Shown here: positions 49,342 to 60,722 of the stretch, in pieces | Position numbering within the stretch: position 1 is the first letter of the stretch | Layout: the number at the start of each line of letters is the position of its first letter | Position numbers and translations under genes: made by a program | Assembly (NCBI GenBank): GCA_037389465.1 | Contig: JAZARR010000082.1 | Location: 1,538,501 to 1,602,500 of the forward strand | Direction: 5' to 3' | Source of the DNA: Baylisascaris procyonis | Lineage: Eukaryota > Nematoda > Chromadorea > Rhabditida > Ascarididae | DNA length: 64,000 nucleotides | Notes under the pieces: generated by a model | Databases searched by the model: none | What the model was told of the DNA's origin: nothing | Seen by the model: the letters and a program-made list of their open reading frames with translations, nothing else

Positions 49342-50167
49342 GTGAGTCACCTTTTCTTATCGTTGGTCCCTTCTTCTTTTTCGTACGGTCGACGCGTTCT
49401 ATTTGTGTCCCATCCTCTTCGGCTAGAGAAATTTAACTTTAATTTCTCTTATCATCATGCGCTGCAGATATTATACCTCGTCACTCATTCGCCAACTTCA
49501 AAACCACTAAATCGTATTAATGTTTAATTTTTGCTCGTTAGTTTCCACTCGAATTTCTACCTACTTCACTCAAAAACGAATGACACTCGTTGAAATGTGA
49601 AGCATTTAGAGTGAACTAACGCTAACAAATGTAAAAAAAAACCTATAGATTTCCAAATATGAAAACACTGAAGTATTCGAAAAAAGTAATGATCACAATT
49701 TTATATAATATAAAATGCACCTTTGCGTGTAAGCGCAGCTTCACTTGCACTACACTCATTCATAAAGTGATCGAAAATGCATTATAAGAAATGAATTCCA
49801 AAATATACTCTTTTTCAAAACACCATTAGAAATTCCTTACTTATAGGTTTTCGTCTTTGTCAGCATAGCCGTGAATCTTCAATTTGGCAAGCCATAGCCA
49901 AAAAACTCATGCTTGTGTTCAAAAATTCCAAATCGAAGTGGAAAATTTCGGTCGTTTTGTTGAAGACAGTAAATTTTGGTGTTGAAGTTAGATGTGTTTG
50001 GATTGTCGGGGATCGATTAAACATTAATTGAAACTGAATCTTTCTGAGCCATATATTGCGAAGTTGAAATTAGCTCTTAATAACGTTCTAATATCATCGT
50101 ATTTTGTCCCATAAAGCTGCAAGCGAATAAATATTTTAAATATAACAGCTTGTTGAGGAATACTCAC

Positions 50168-50243
50168 CCGCCTGCTTACTAATGTCAACTCCATGCCGCA
50201 TGCGGATGGTCACGCGTCGCAGAAACCCTTTCCTAAACGGCAT
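50168..50243 (-). CDS. Candidate first exon of the PTP gene
   Basis: ATG at 50,243 in a fair context (ACCA before ATG) codes MPFRKGFLRRVTIRMRHGV and a few more residues up to a strong donor GCGG|gtgagt. A basic F-x-x-R stretch before GLVQEF is usual at the start of worm PTPs, which fits the next exon at 48,685. However, this donor leaves one base, whereas the 48,685 exon starts in phase 0. An extra small exon, an earlier donor (GGA|gttgac), or a different start is therefore needed. The same frame is open upstream to about 50,280, so the ATG may be internal. Confidence 0.45.
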
Positions 50244-50299
50244 TGGTACGCGTGTGGACGTAATCTTGGTGGAATCTCTTCGTGTCTACCTTGCTGAAA

Positions 50300-51920
50300 C
50301 ATTCCCGTCGCGATGTCATTGAGTTCATTTCGGAGGAACTTTAAGAGCATCGCCTCTGACTCGTTTTATATAGTGATATGCAAAGCGAAGATTACGAGAA
50401 TGGGAAAATCTATTTTCCAATTATTTAAAATGAGGTGAAGAATAAATTAATCATAATTAATAAAGGAAATGCACTAACGCTGTAAATCGACAGCATAAAG
50501 AAGCTACTATGTTATTTTTTTATAAGTGTTGAGCATTTATTTCAATTCATTTATATTTTTAATTGCATACGCTTATAAATATCTATAAATGTCAAGTAGT
50601 GCCATTCTACGGATACCACATGGGCTGTGCAACTATGATGATAAAAGATGCTAGACATGGGCTGTGCAAAAAAGATGTTCATAAATCAACCGTCCCAATG
50701 CAAACCTCGACATTTACTCTCTCAACGAACTTCTTTCAAAATAAGCAATAGAGGTAGCATAAAGAAAGAAGGAAAAGTATAGAGTGGTAAAAATCCCGTC
50801 CTTAAGATGAAAATATTTCAACATACAATAATATTTTCATATTGAAACACTTCTCCAACCTCTAACCACAGATCGAGAAAGCATATCTGAGTTTGCTTCA
50901 TTGATTGTTCACATGGAACAAACACATAATCAAAGCTTTGGGATGTTGAGATATTGAAAACTTTTGCATTAGCGAGTGAAACTCGTTCTACTGAGGGCAA
51001 TGAATTCTGGGTGAAATCAGTCTTAGCTATTATGCTGTGATACAGTGAACACAGTGGTTATGCAGACACCGCACTTACATCCAAAAAGATTGTTGTAGCA
51101 ATGTCTTTCTTGCGTTTTCATAAATTTCACGTCGCAAGCCCCTTTATGACGACATTGTATCTGTGTGCATATGTCATGCATACATGTGTCCATCGGTATG
51201 CTACTCTCATATCAGAAACTATTGGTGCTTGAGCTATGAAAATTCTATGAATGTGCATCATCAGATGGTTTCGCACATCATCATTCACATTTATTCATTA
51301 ATTTTAATGTCATATGCACATGTGAACGCGCCAAGAAACTTCTATACCATGCCAATGGGGTCATAGAAAAGCGAACCTTCTGTAGATGAGATGTGTAGAT
51401 GATCAGATCACTACAAATATGAAGGCATCATTGTGCGTGATTATTTTTGTTTATAATTCGTGAAAAAGTATTCCTCCAGCTATGATGGAAAAGGGCATAA
51501 AGAGCCAACTTTCTTGGCACGCTTCTAAGTATGTGGAGGAAGTTCTCGGTTCATATCATTTCTCGAGTGGCCACTTTAAGGACTGTAGCAATCATCACTG
51601 ACAGTCTCTCATTCACCATTGAAACAATTCAAAGGGAAGTTTTATAACATAACTACCTACCAAACGATGGGTCGAGCTAGACGGTAGCACCAATGAGGCG
51701 AATTGCCCGTTAGACCGACCGTCTACGACATAAACAATAAACTATGAATGCTTCACTAAGACATTTGTTATTGTATGTGAGAAATTGAGAGAAAAATGTA
51801 AAATTTGCCAGAGGCTATTCAAAACAAAATGTAAATTTCTCCTGAAGAGAATGCAAAATATTAGAAAAGCTGCCGGCGGTAATACAACGTGGAGGCAGAC
51901 AGAAAATAAAGTTATCTGCT
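50300..51920. other. Intergenic or intronic stretch, no gene seen
   Basis: AT-rich DNA between the candidate 5' end of the PTP gene and the plus-strand exons at 51.9 kb. If the 49,254 exon belongs to the plus-strand gene this is its intron. Nothing else is supported. Confidence 0.35.
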
Positions 51921-51921
51921 G

Positions 51922-52077
51922 ATGTATGTACTCAACGTCGGAAGATTATTGGATAATGGGGGACTCGAACACTTTATTGAAGAGGTGCCAACACAATCAA
52001 ACATGACACCGCCACGTTCGCGATCACCAGTATATGTCAGACAAATTCTTGATAGAAGCGCTGCTTGCTACCTTCTG
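51922..52077 (+). CDS. Exon candidate of plus-strand gene
   Basis: Open from about 51,910 to a donor CTTCTG|gtaact in phase 0. The product is well mixed (FIEEVPTQSNMTPPRSRSPV, then YVRQILDRSAACYLL). Joined in phase 0 to the TCG at 52,281 it would continue into the next certain exon. A second coding-like segment at 52,131-52,224 (KTAEMSFDEFSKKRNYRDKH) lies between the two but does not fit in phase with either side. The 5' boundary is unclear; ATG at 51,922 might be a start. Confidence 0.4.
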
Positions 52078-52280
52078 GTAACTCTTTTCACGTCACTCAC
52101 ACTAGCTATAGTGAATGGTTTTCGTTGCAGGAGCCACTTATGTGAAAGACAAAACTGCGGAAATGAGTTTTGATGAGTTTAGCAAAAAGCGAAATTATCG
52201 AGATAAACATGAATATGATCTGAAGTGTCACTTTTTTCTTTACTTGTTCTTCGCTTCTCTCTTGCTATTTCCGGTTAGAG

Positions 52281-53657
52281 TCGACGCCAGTAATGGCAGA
52301 CAGAATATCGATGGACTCTACTCCCATGCTCGATTTTGATGGATGCATTCCGCACGTATTTTTCAGGTTCATGGGATGTGTATGCGTGATCAGTCGTCTC
52401 CGCGGAGCCTTTCTAACTCTGCGTTCACATTTCTCGCTGATGGGTACACAGAATCAGCTAGCAAAGTGTTCGCAACGTTAAGAAGACTTAACGAAGATAA
52501 CTTCGATCACAAGTGCACAGTATGTGAACTAGACGACCGTACCGACGACTCTCACTTTGGGCACACGGGCAATATACCTGGGTAACGAAACCGTCAGTAT
52601 TCTGTCTGCCCTTTTCGAAGGCTATGCTGACCAAAATCGGCGAAAAAGAAACGACAAACGAGCAAAGGGAAATTCGGAGTTCAAATCACATTTATATCTA
52701 TCTCTATCATTTCGCTTTTCGCTTTAATGAATTCGTCATGAATTCAAGGTGGTATTCATGCCTCACGTAGATTAACAAATCCAGTGCAGCTTGCAATTTG
52801 CAGTTATACAAGTCTTGTCGCTCACCGACAAGGAATGCGAACACCGCAATTTAGCCACGCCGGGTGAGTGATACAGCAGATAGTGCCATGTAGGGATGTC
52901 TCAAATTCATATGATGCAAATAGTTTGGCATATAAAACGACAAAGGCTCCTAATAACTCTTGGAAAGTTTTTGCTTTTTGATATAGTCGATATCAATACA
53001 GCGGGAAACGCTCTCACATACCTGTGATGCTCTGAAGGCCGTTTTTTCGAAAGGGTTGTAAAAGAGTGCTAGAAAATCCCTTCTTTAAGGCATTCCGCAA
53101 AACGAAGCACAAGATCCCGATCCATCTCTCATAGGTTCAATTCTTACTATATTATACAATCATTGCTTGGTTTTCCGTTTCTTCTTTGACGTTTACTCGT
53201 TTATTTGTGTTCTCGAAAATCTAGCATGCATTTGAAGCCCCTCTAGAGCCTTGAACTTTTCGATATCCTCGAACAATCTGAGGTATATGAACCACCAATT
53301 AGTTCCAACGCAAATTACGGCTTTGATTGCTTTTTTTTTCTACGAAGGCTCTTAGATCCTGTGCATTCACCATCTCTCTGAGTGTCGGCTATATAACTCG
53401 TCTCTTCTACTAGCATTAACATCGTATCGTTGAGACAAATGTGTAGAAATGAAACGTTTTATGTGACGGTTCTACTATCTTTTTATCCACAAAGTAATAA
53501 TGCGAAAATCTTACAGAAAGACGCAGTCTTTTCTGATATAGTGAACGCCGAATATTCGATATAGATTAGAGCCAAAAACTGCAGACCGCCCCAGAGGATG
53601 CAAGAACCGGACCGTATATCTTCGGTTTTACATTATCGCGTTCGACGATCAGCATGA
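52281..53657 (+). CDS. Uncharacterised gene, four phase-matched 3' exons
   Basis: Exons 52,281-52,355; 52,394-52,581; 52,804-52,863; 53,585-53,657 join without a stop until TGA at 53,655-53,657. Splice signals: donor CCGCAC|gtattt with a very short 38-bp intron, acceptor GTGATCAG; donor CCTGG|gtaacg, acceptor GCAATTTGCAG; donor CCGG|gtgagt, acceptor AAACTGCAG. The product is soluble and rich in serine and charged residues (MADRISMDSTPMLDFDG; SKVFATLRRLNEDNFDHK; a CTVCELDD pair of cysteines; DRISSVLHYRVRRS at the end). It looks like a regulated intracellular region with possible phosphorylation sites. I do not recognise the family. It ends 48 bp from the convergent WAP gene. The first exon could also start at 52,279. 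Confidence 0.55.
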
Positions 53658-53705
53658 AATTATGCAAGTCTGCATACAGAGACCGTCTGCGTTTTCCTAA
53701 TTCCA

Positions 53706-55851
53706 TCAGATACAGATACTATAGTTACAACCCGTGGGGCAACATCTCCGAGTCAGCGTCGAATGGCACTCATCGTCAGTGGTGCACCAATTGGTAGTGG
53801 ATGTAGAAATACATTGATGACCTATTTGTTCGGGCGATGGGCATTCAGAAATGCTTGGTGCACAGCATAGGACGCCATTCGTCGCTAAGCAAACCTGTAA
53901 TTCGTAAACTTCTGATCAGATTCCAAATAGAATCAGCTAAATACAGCCCTTTTTGAACACTTTTCTTCCTATGTTTACTATCTTTCGCTCACCAGAATAC
54001 TTCATTAGATCAATCGACCCTTTCTTTTCTTTGGACTAGGCTCAATATTAACTTCTCTTCTGACTTTGTTTGCATATATTTCCACCTTCCAGCCTACGTC
54101 GATGCTAATGCTGTCATAATTCGAAAAGTAATAGTCCAGCCTTGCTGCGGTTATGACAACAGCAGCTGGAGGTTGGCCGGAAAGGCGAAATATTAGCGAA
54201 GGTAGGAGAGGAGGAAACGGCTGACGGGCTGTGTTCGAAAAACAGAATGAATCGAGTGTGTAGTGATCTAAAAAATGAATACGATTGAAGTATGTTATTG
54301 GCACCGTTTAAAGGGTCTCATCGTTGTATTAGTGATAACTACAGAAATTTTCATCGCATTTAAGTAGGTTTTATGCAAACTCACACATTCAAAGAGACAA
54401 AAGAGAGCAAAACAATCCTACTTCCATTACCGAGCTGAAAATTCTTTAATGCAAAATAATAATTAGTAAAATTGTATCAGAGCAATCGAAAGCACATCGG
54501 CTGACAACCTTACTGAACCGTCTACACTCAATCCACCAACATATATTCATTCGATTGACAAGCAGAGCGCCAAGCATTAAGTTCAAGAGAATTCGCACAG
54601 GTAACTGAACTGTTCAATTTGCGTGATTAATATGGAAAAGTTTATCCATAAAATTTCTGTCTTAACGTTTGTATACATTAAATGAATATTCGGGCGTGAT
54701 GAATACAGCCTAAGCAGTCACAGTAAATCATCGAAATTGTGATAAACGTATGGTACCAATTTCCCAAATCTCTTTCAAAATCAGATGATAGCCTTAATCT
54801 GGCGACGGGTGAAACTTTTCCCCACATAAGAGCTGAATCTCACGGCCTATCGTTTGTCGATTGAATGCAATGTCATTGACATAGCTCGCAATCTTGAAAT
54901 AAGCACTAATTTTTGCACATAATGCCATTATTTACTAATTTGCATGGTAAGTGTATAACAACATCAACAACCGGAATAAAATTGACACTTACTAGACAAA
55001 ACGGTGCATACATACATAGTTCGCATCGATGTTCGGACACAGTGGATGCCAAACAATTTTTCATAAAACTATATTCTGCACCAAAAGAGTGGATGAAAAA
55101 TTTTGTTCAAATTGCCGCACATATTTAGCAGGAATTGCATTCTCTTAAATAAGTGCCCGGCAATAAACAATATTAAGTGCGTCTTAGAACTTACCGATCC
55201 ACTCCGACAGGCGTTTTCTCGTTGACAGTTGTTCAAGAAATATTTAGAAGTGCACACGTCATATTTAGCTGGAAGATCATAAATTAAAGATCACTTGGAA
55301 TCATTCAAGGTTATTTATTTTCATTCACCAAGCATCCGGACGACTAAATTATTAAATTTTTGGAACTTATTCGTGAGAAAGCAACTTCACCTGTATTATG
55401 TTTCTGCAGTTTTACTTACACTTTTGTATCCGTCTAGTATTGTCGCCAATAACTTGGCTAGAGAGTCATGTAAAAACAATAGTTCAAAGGAGTTCATTAG
55501 AAGAGGTAGGAGGACATTCAGTGTAGATCAATTTCAGAGCTTTTCCGCAATTTTGAATTGCTACAAAATTCTCAGCCAACAACTCATTATTTACTGCGTA
55601 GAAATAAGTATTATTATGGATCATTTTGTGATGAAAAAAGAAAACTCCAGCAATATCTCATCATTTGTAAATAGCAACAACGATTTAATTTACTTACATT
55701 GATAATTTGGTTCAGTAGTAGTTTCCAAACCAATACATTCCACCTGTCGAATACCGAGTTTCCCCCAATATTCACACCAATCGAGAGACTTTGATGTCAA
55801 CGTGACGTTCGCATGGACAGCAAAATATATTAAAGTGACAAGCTTGAACAT
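53706..55851 (-). CDS. Small secreted WAP-domain cysteine-rich protein
   Basis: A complete three-exon gene: 55,851-55,698 (ATG, donor CAAT|gtaagt), 55,268-55,195 (acceptor ATCTTCCAG, donor GGATCG|gtaagt), 53,894-53,706 (acceptor GAATTACAG, stop TGA). Phases fit exactly and give 138 residues. Residues 1-14 (MFKLVTLIYFAVHA) form a signal peptide. A first cysteine-rich region (CTSKYFLNNCQRENAC, then CLATNGVLCC) resembles worm-specific six-cysteine modules. The C-terminus has the eight-cysteine WAP four-disulfide pattern: ECPSPEQIGHQC, NWC, DDEC, RRCCPTGC and SIC. WAP proteins are often secreted protease inhibitors or antimicrobial factors; which applies is unknown. It converges with the plus-strand gene ending at 53,657. 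A 135-codon plus-strand frame inside intron 1 is probably fortuitous. Confidence 0.88.
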
Positions 55852-56013
55852 CCTTAAACTTCAGCATGTAATGAATCAATCCATCGATCATGTACCAAAC
55901 AACGCAAAAAATGAGACGAATAGTACTAGTGTCAATTTATTACAATATATGACTTTATGGAAGCATTTATTTTCGAAACTTAGCAGGCTTGAAAGCAAAG
56001 GTTTGTTTAGGTT

Positions 56014-56062
56014 GTTGAGAGTCTCCCAACCGAAAAGGGAGTCTCCGAACCGAAAAACTCTC
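56014..56062 (+). repeat. Short tandem duplication
   Basis: Two adjacent copies of about 21 bp share GAGTCTCC-AACCGAAAA (GAGAGTCTCCCAACCGAAAA and GGAGTCTCCGAACCGAAAA). Confidence 0.6.
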
Positions 56063-56396
56063 AAAATATTCGAGATCTCTTTTTTTTTCAAGTTTGTGAA
56101 TGCTTATGAGAGTCGGGGCGAATTTGGACAGAAAAATCCAGATGCTCAACAGCGAAAAAGAGAGGAAATTGTGAGAAGTTGAATGTTGGGAATCCTTGTA
56201 GATCACATCGCAGTGCGTCGCGTCGAACAACTGAATGGGAAGTAACGAATGACGTTGCAAATGTCTTTAGCTTAAGATAAGACCCAACACTTAATTCTTC
56301 AATTCCTTGCAGCAACTTTCATGAGCACCACATGAGTACATGTATTGTTGTCGCACTTCGTATTAATAGTGCTAAATGTCTTTCAAACAGCACTAC

Positions 56397-56753
56397 AATA
56401 GCAGATAGCTGGTATGAAGAGGCAATGATATGAGACGATGCACAATTCGTAGCTCCATTAGATTGTTTTTCCTGATCAGCCGTGTTCTTGAAATTTTGTG
56501 CTGCAATACACCACCTCATGCTTGCATATGGCTGAAACTCAGCTTCTAATCGCTGTTATGTGGATTAGTCGCGGGAAATAAATTTAAAGAAGATTCGTCC
56601 AGCAACAATATTCTCTGCTTGCAAATCATTTGCATGAGCAGGTTGGACGACGGCAGCGTCAGCAAGTCGTGAAAGCGTAGCACTCAAGCAAAACACATAA
56701 TCAAAACACATTTGTGAGCACAGCATTTTTGATGGACGATGGTCATTGGTCAC
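56397..56753 (-). CDS. Two-exon candidate, uncharacterised
   Basis: A first exon (about 56,753-56,607) codes SKMLCSQMCFDYVFCLSATL and LADAAVVQPAHANDLQAENI up to a possible donor AATATT|gttgct. A second (56,531-56,397, acceptor CTGAGTTTCAG) starts in phase 0 with PYASMRWCIAAQNFKNTAD and reaches a possible donor GCTATT|gtagtg. Without splicing the first frame stops at 56,565. The composition is coding-like but the donors are weak and the 5' acceptor is uncertain. More coding-like minus-strand sequence continues at about 56,210-56,305. It lies upstream of the WAP gene on the same strand. Confidence 0.35.
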
Positions 56754-56759
56754 TAATTC

Positions 56760-57970
56760 GGAGCCTCACCTAGAAAACAGGATTACCACTCGTTACTGCT
56801 GTTTGCTCGCCTTGCAAAGCATATCGCTCATGTTTGTGCAAATTGTCTGACTATTTGGTAATGCTCGAAAACTGAAAACCTGTTAGAGCAAACATCTCTG
56901 AGAGACTGAAATGGATTGCTACTGACAAATTCGTTTTAATAAATCTTGTAGGTGAACAAAATATTTAAAAATGAGCCACCAAAAATGAGATGAGTCTATA
57001 AAAGTGAAATTGAGGGCACTAATAAGCACCAAACGGCTTTACACCGGTGCACATTTAATTTCCGTCATCATGGAAATGCTAAATCCTATCTGTGTTCAGC
57101 CAATTTAGACGCATGCTATGATTTTGCTTGAAGATATCATATGATTTGATATTTATGCATTTTTTCTCATAGTTTGAAGTGAACAAATACGAGGACACGT
57201 CATGAGAGTTTTGATGATTTCTTTTGGTAAAGGAGTCTTCATTTCGCTTGTCCATGATTTCGAGGTTGGTTTTAACTGGCAGCTCTGCTCAGTGTACTTT
57301 AACCTGTTCGTGTCATGCTTATCAACCTTAAAAGTTTCACGTTTGTGAAACTTTTAAAGCAATAGTTGGAGCGTGTTATATGCAAAGCTGAGGATTCTTA
57401 GTGCCGATCGTTATCACAAATGGAAACATTACTAACATGCTTAGGTGTTGTCGGTTTTCGCATGGCCATTGAGCGGTTAGATGAAACCGAACGTATATAT
57501 TTCCTTAGCCTCTTCAGGATGTTTACCTATTTATTGTAAAGAAGTAGTGCTCATCATATGGATTAACTTTTCATTTAAGATCACGATTAGTGAGGCGAAG
57601 AAGGAGAGGGATTCAGTCTATCAGTCATCGACCGAAAAATATAGGACTACTGGATGTCAACTTGGTTAATGTTGTCTCTGTTTTTCAAGCGTTGATTACT
57701 ACTACTATACGCACTTACCGATAGATAGGGACTTCAGTTATCACGGTTTGTCACTGAAACTCCATCTCTGTTTCGAACTTTTAAAAGGTGTTTTTAGTTT
57801 ACTAGACCTCCATCCGGAAAGCAAGAAGTGTTATGTTAACGATGCACTTCAAAATATTGTTACAAACAGAAATTGAAAGTTGAACGTCATTACTTGAACA
57901 TTGCCTTACCGTCGTTTTCACTAGTGGAATTAGAAATTACGCTTCATTTAAGTAGGATTCTGTTTTTCAG
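56760..57970. other. Stretch without a supported gene
   Basis: AT-rich. A perfect inverted word pair AAAAGTTTCACGTTTGTGAAACTTTT lies near 57,329-57,355 and could form a hairpin. The plus frame at 57,481-57,669 has no splice support. Confidence 0.35.
57329..57355. other. Perfect hairpin-forming inverted repeat
   Basis: AAAAGTTTCAC and its complement GTGAAACTTTT are separated by GTTT. Eleven paired bases with a four-base loop are unlikely to be noise in one place, but no function is indicated; it could be an intergenic termination or cruciform site. Confidence 0.5.
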
Positions 57971-58237
57971 ATGACACTGGTGGTTGTACTTCAGTCCATT
58001 TTGTGTTTACTCACATTTGTCAGTCTCGTGCTTTTCGCATTCTTGAATGAATTCCTAAGAGAAGTTTCACTCGACCCAGCTTTCGATTACAAGAATCTTG
58101 TCCAATGGAATCGGGTTGATGAATATTCCATTCGGAAGGCATTTCCACCATCGTTACCGCTTTCTATCGCATTCGTCGAGGACAACTATTTGCCAAAAGG
58201 TTTCCCTACATCAGAGGCCATTTGTGACGAATGTTAA
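57971..58237 (+). CDS. Small signal-anchored membrane protein
   Basis: An 88-residue frame starts at ATG directly after a perfect acceptor TGTTTTTCAG, as expected either for spliced-leader trans-splicing or for an internal exon. Residues about 4-26 form a hydrophobic segment (VVLQSILCLLTFVSLVLFAF). The rest is a mixed domain (LVQWNRVDEYSIRKAF, later FVEDNYLPKGF) ending SEAICDEC and TAA. No family is recognised. If it is one exon of a larger gene, a donor at CCAAAAG|gtttcc near the 3' end is the only candidate seen. Confidence 0.5.
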   Translation: MTLVVVLQSILCLLTFVSLVLFAFLNEFLREVSLDPAFDYKNLVQWNRVDEYSIRKAFPPSLPLSIAFVEDNYLPKGFPTSEAICDEC

Positions 58238-58239
58238 CT

Positions 58240-60570
58240 ATGAGATATTTTTTTCTTCATAGTGGAATGATATCGTGTCTTTTAGAAGTAATCGCTCGTT
58301 AGGAAGAAGCGGTTATTAAACTGCTTAGTGATAATGAAGTCACGCAATGGACAATGAAGTAAAGTGAGTTATTGAGTAAGAAGTAAAGATAACGGCTGAT
58401 TGAGCAATTAGTAGTGAAGCCATATTTGTAAAAAGCCTCACTGATATTTGTTTCGATGGTCAATGAAGTCATCAAAAAGTTTCGTAATAAACATATCTGA
58501 TAGGTATAGCAGTTGGCAAAAGATGATAGAGTTGGCGTATGATTGGAAAATTTGGGGTTTATGAATATGAGTGCAAAGAAGTTTGATTACTGCTTATCTA
58601 CTCTTTCTGTTATGCCTTTGCATAATTCTTCAATTTTGACAAAAAAAAGAAAGAAGGAAGCAATACTTTGTGTCTAATGTTCATCAATAAAAAAACAATT
58701 TCAATTCCATTAGAACAATGGTGCTAAAAGAATTCGGCATAAAATGTTGAGCATTGATAACAAGAATTTGTTTTACATACATTGCACATAATTCCTATCA
58801 GATGCCTTGAGGTAATATGCTTCTTAATACTTGATAATACAGTTATCACGTGCAGTGCATGTATCTTCCACCATTTGGAAGAAATATATGGAGTTTTTTT
58901 GCTATTGTGCTACTTCATGCAACACTTTTCTAATGCTCTATTGTTGTATTACGGTATTCCCTTATATAATGAATTAGTTGATCGTGTTCGAGCGATTCGA
59001 CGAATATTCGATCCTTCAGTTGCTTTTCTTCATAACTTTCAATTAATTCCGTCTGTTTGCACTCTAAAATGCGTTCGCTAAGTATCCCTCATTAGTGCGG
59101 CTTGTTAAGAGTAAAATTTTTCATTCAAATTGGGAAATTATACTTCCTGAATAAAAAGGTTGCTTCTCTTTTGTAGATTCAGTGCCGCAAAAACTAAATA
59201 GAATAGCGACGAAAGAAGATAAATTTAATACACAATTTATAAATTTCGATGACAATTTCCGGCACTGCTAAATAGCACGTTGATAGTCTTAGTTTTGCAT
59301 GCATCTAAAAAAACGCACAATTCAAGATTTCGTTGGTCTGCTTTCATCGTATCATATCTGCAAACAACAGTGGAATTCTGTCACTTGTACAGCATTTGTT
59401 GCAATATTATTCCGTTTAGGACATATGCTCTGTGTTGCTACAGCTTTTTCTCTTAACTGTTTACATCTTCAAACATTGTTATTTCCCATTAATTTGCAAC
59501 CATTGTTGCCATATATAATTATTCCATTCGAAACAGATTTATTATATACAAATTTTTGAATATTTCAATTTTTAATTTTGCAGCTACACAAACTCGTAGA
59601 TAAATAAATTTGCAGTTTCTTGCGAAACGATAGACTTCACGGAGTCATAAAAATTACGCGCAGAATGTACAGTTTTTTTTTTGTATTTTGCATGAACTCA
59701 TCTTTGCAAAAACAATCAATAAAAAAACATCAGCGCATCTTCTATTCATGCCACTATACAAAAAGGTCTTATAACGATACGGGTTAAAGCATCTTTGAGT
59801 CGGCCAGCCATTGAAAATGCTACGACTCTTCAGACACACAAAAACGTTTGCGTTGTTTACATTGCCATGCTGTATATCGGTTCGGGATTAGTGCCATCAT
59901 CCCAAAAATTGCACACTGCACGTCATGTTCATCTTTTAGAAATATTCTTCGTCAATCCTCCGAGAGAAGCGGCGATTATATTACGTATTTATGTGTCCCT
60001 AGTTGATAGAGCCATCCATTTTTTTTAAAATTCAGTCTTGAAAGTTTATACAGATAATTTCAAGAAATCATGAATAACATTTGAAGACAGAAACGAGGCA
60101 ATATTTAGAGTAGAATTTTTTTCATTTAATGCGTTACGGCCATCAGACATCGAACGACACTATTCTCATGGCAATATTTAATGAACTACGGCTGTAGTCA
60201 AGAAATAAGGCTAAATGAATAAAGAGCACACAAACGAAATTGCATTTTGAACTCTTCGTTGCTAAGGCTGCTTGTGCCAAAATGCGGCGATAGCGGTAAA
60301 TGAGATTTTTTAAAGGAGTGAGAACAGTGAACATCTTAAAGTTCAGGACACAGAGTTGTGTCACTGAGCAATCGAAGAAGAGTTGCATTATCTCAGCATT
60401 AGCAATCTCCAAAAAGGCAATTCAGCGGTAAAACTGATCCCCTTGATAACATTCATTCCGCCAGAGCGATAATTTCTCATCAAAAGCTTCGAAATTATCG
60501 TTTGAAGGTGAAGCGACATATGTTACTATGCTGCTCTTTAGGAGCATTATCGCCACATACGTAAAGAAAT
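58240..60570. other. AT-rich stretch, no supported gene
   Basis: Hydrophobic frames at 58,782-59,081 and 59,299-59,559 (plus) are rich in Phe, Leu, Ile and Tyr as expected of AT-rich noise. They have no convincing start or splice sites. Confidence 0.35.
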
Positions 60571-60575
60571 TTTAG

Positions 60576-60578
<3 letters not shown>

Positions 60579-60626
<48 letters not shown>
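60579..60626. repeat. (TA)n microsatellite at LINE boundary
   Basis: About 24 TA units that end exactly where the GC-rich LINE sequence begins, suggesting the element inserted in or next to a TA tract. Confidence 0.9.
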
Positions 60627-60629
<3 letters not shown>

Positions 60630-60722
60630 CGCTTCTTGACGATCAGGAACTACTTCAAGATTCGTGTCCTGCCTGGGTGGCAGAGCAGCCCTATTCAGGA
60701 ACGCACTGCTCTCTTCGAATGA

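Noticed and set aside
55295..55702. 135-codon plus-strand frame inside intron 1 of the WAP gene
   Set aside because: Starts at TTG, is rich in residues expected of AT-rich DNA, has no splice support, and a frame this long is expected about once by chance in a window of this size and composition.
58782..59081. Possible chemoreceptor-like membrane frame (plus)
   Set aside because: Starts at TTG, Phe/Leu/Ile/Tyr-rich as expected of noise, and lacks receptor motifs or splice sites.
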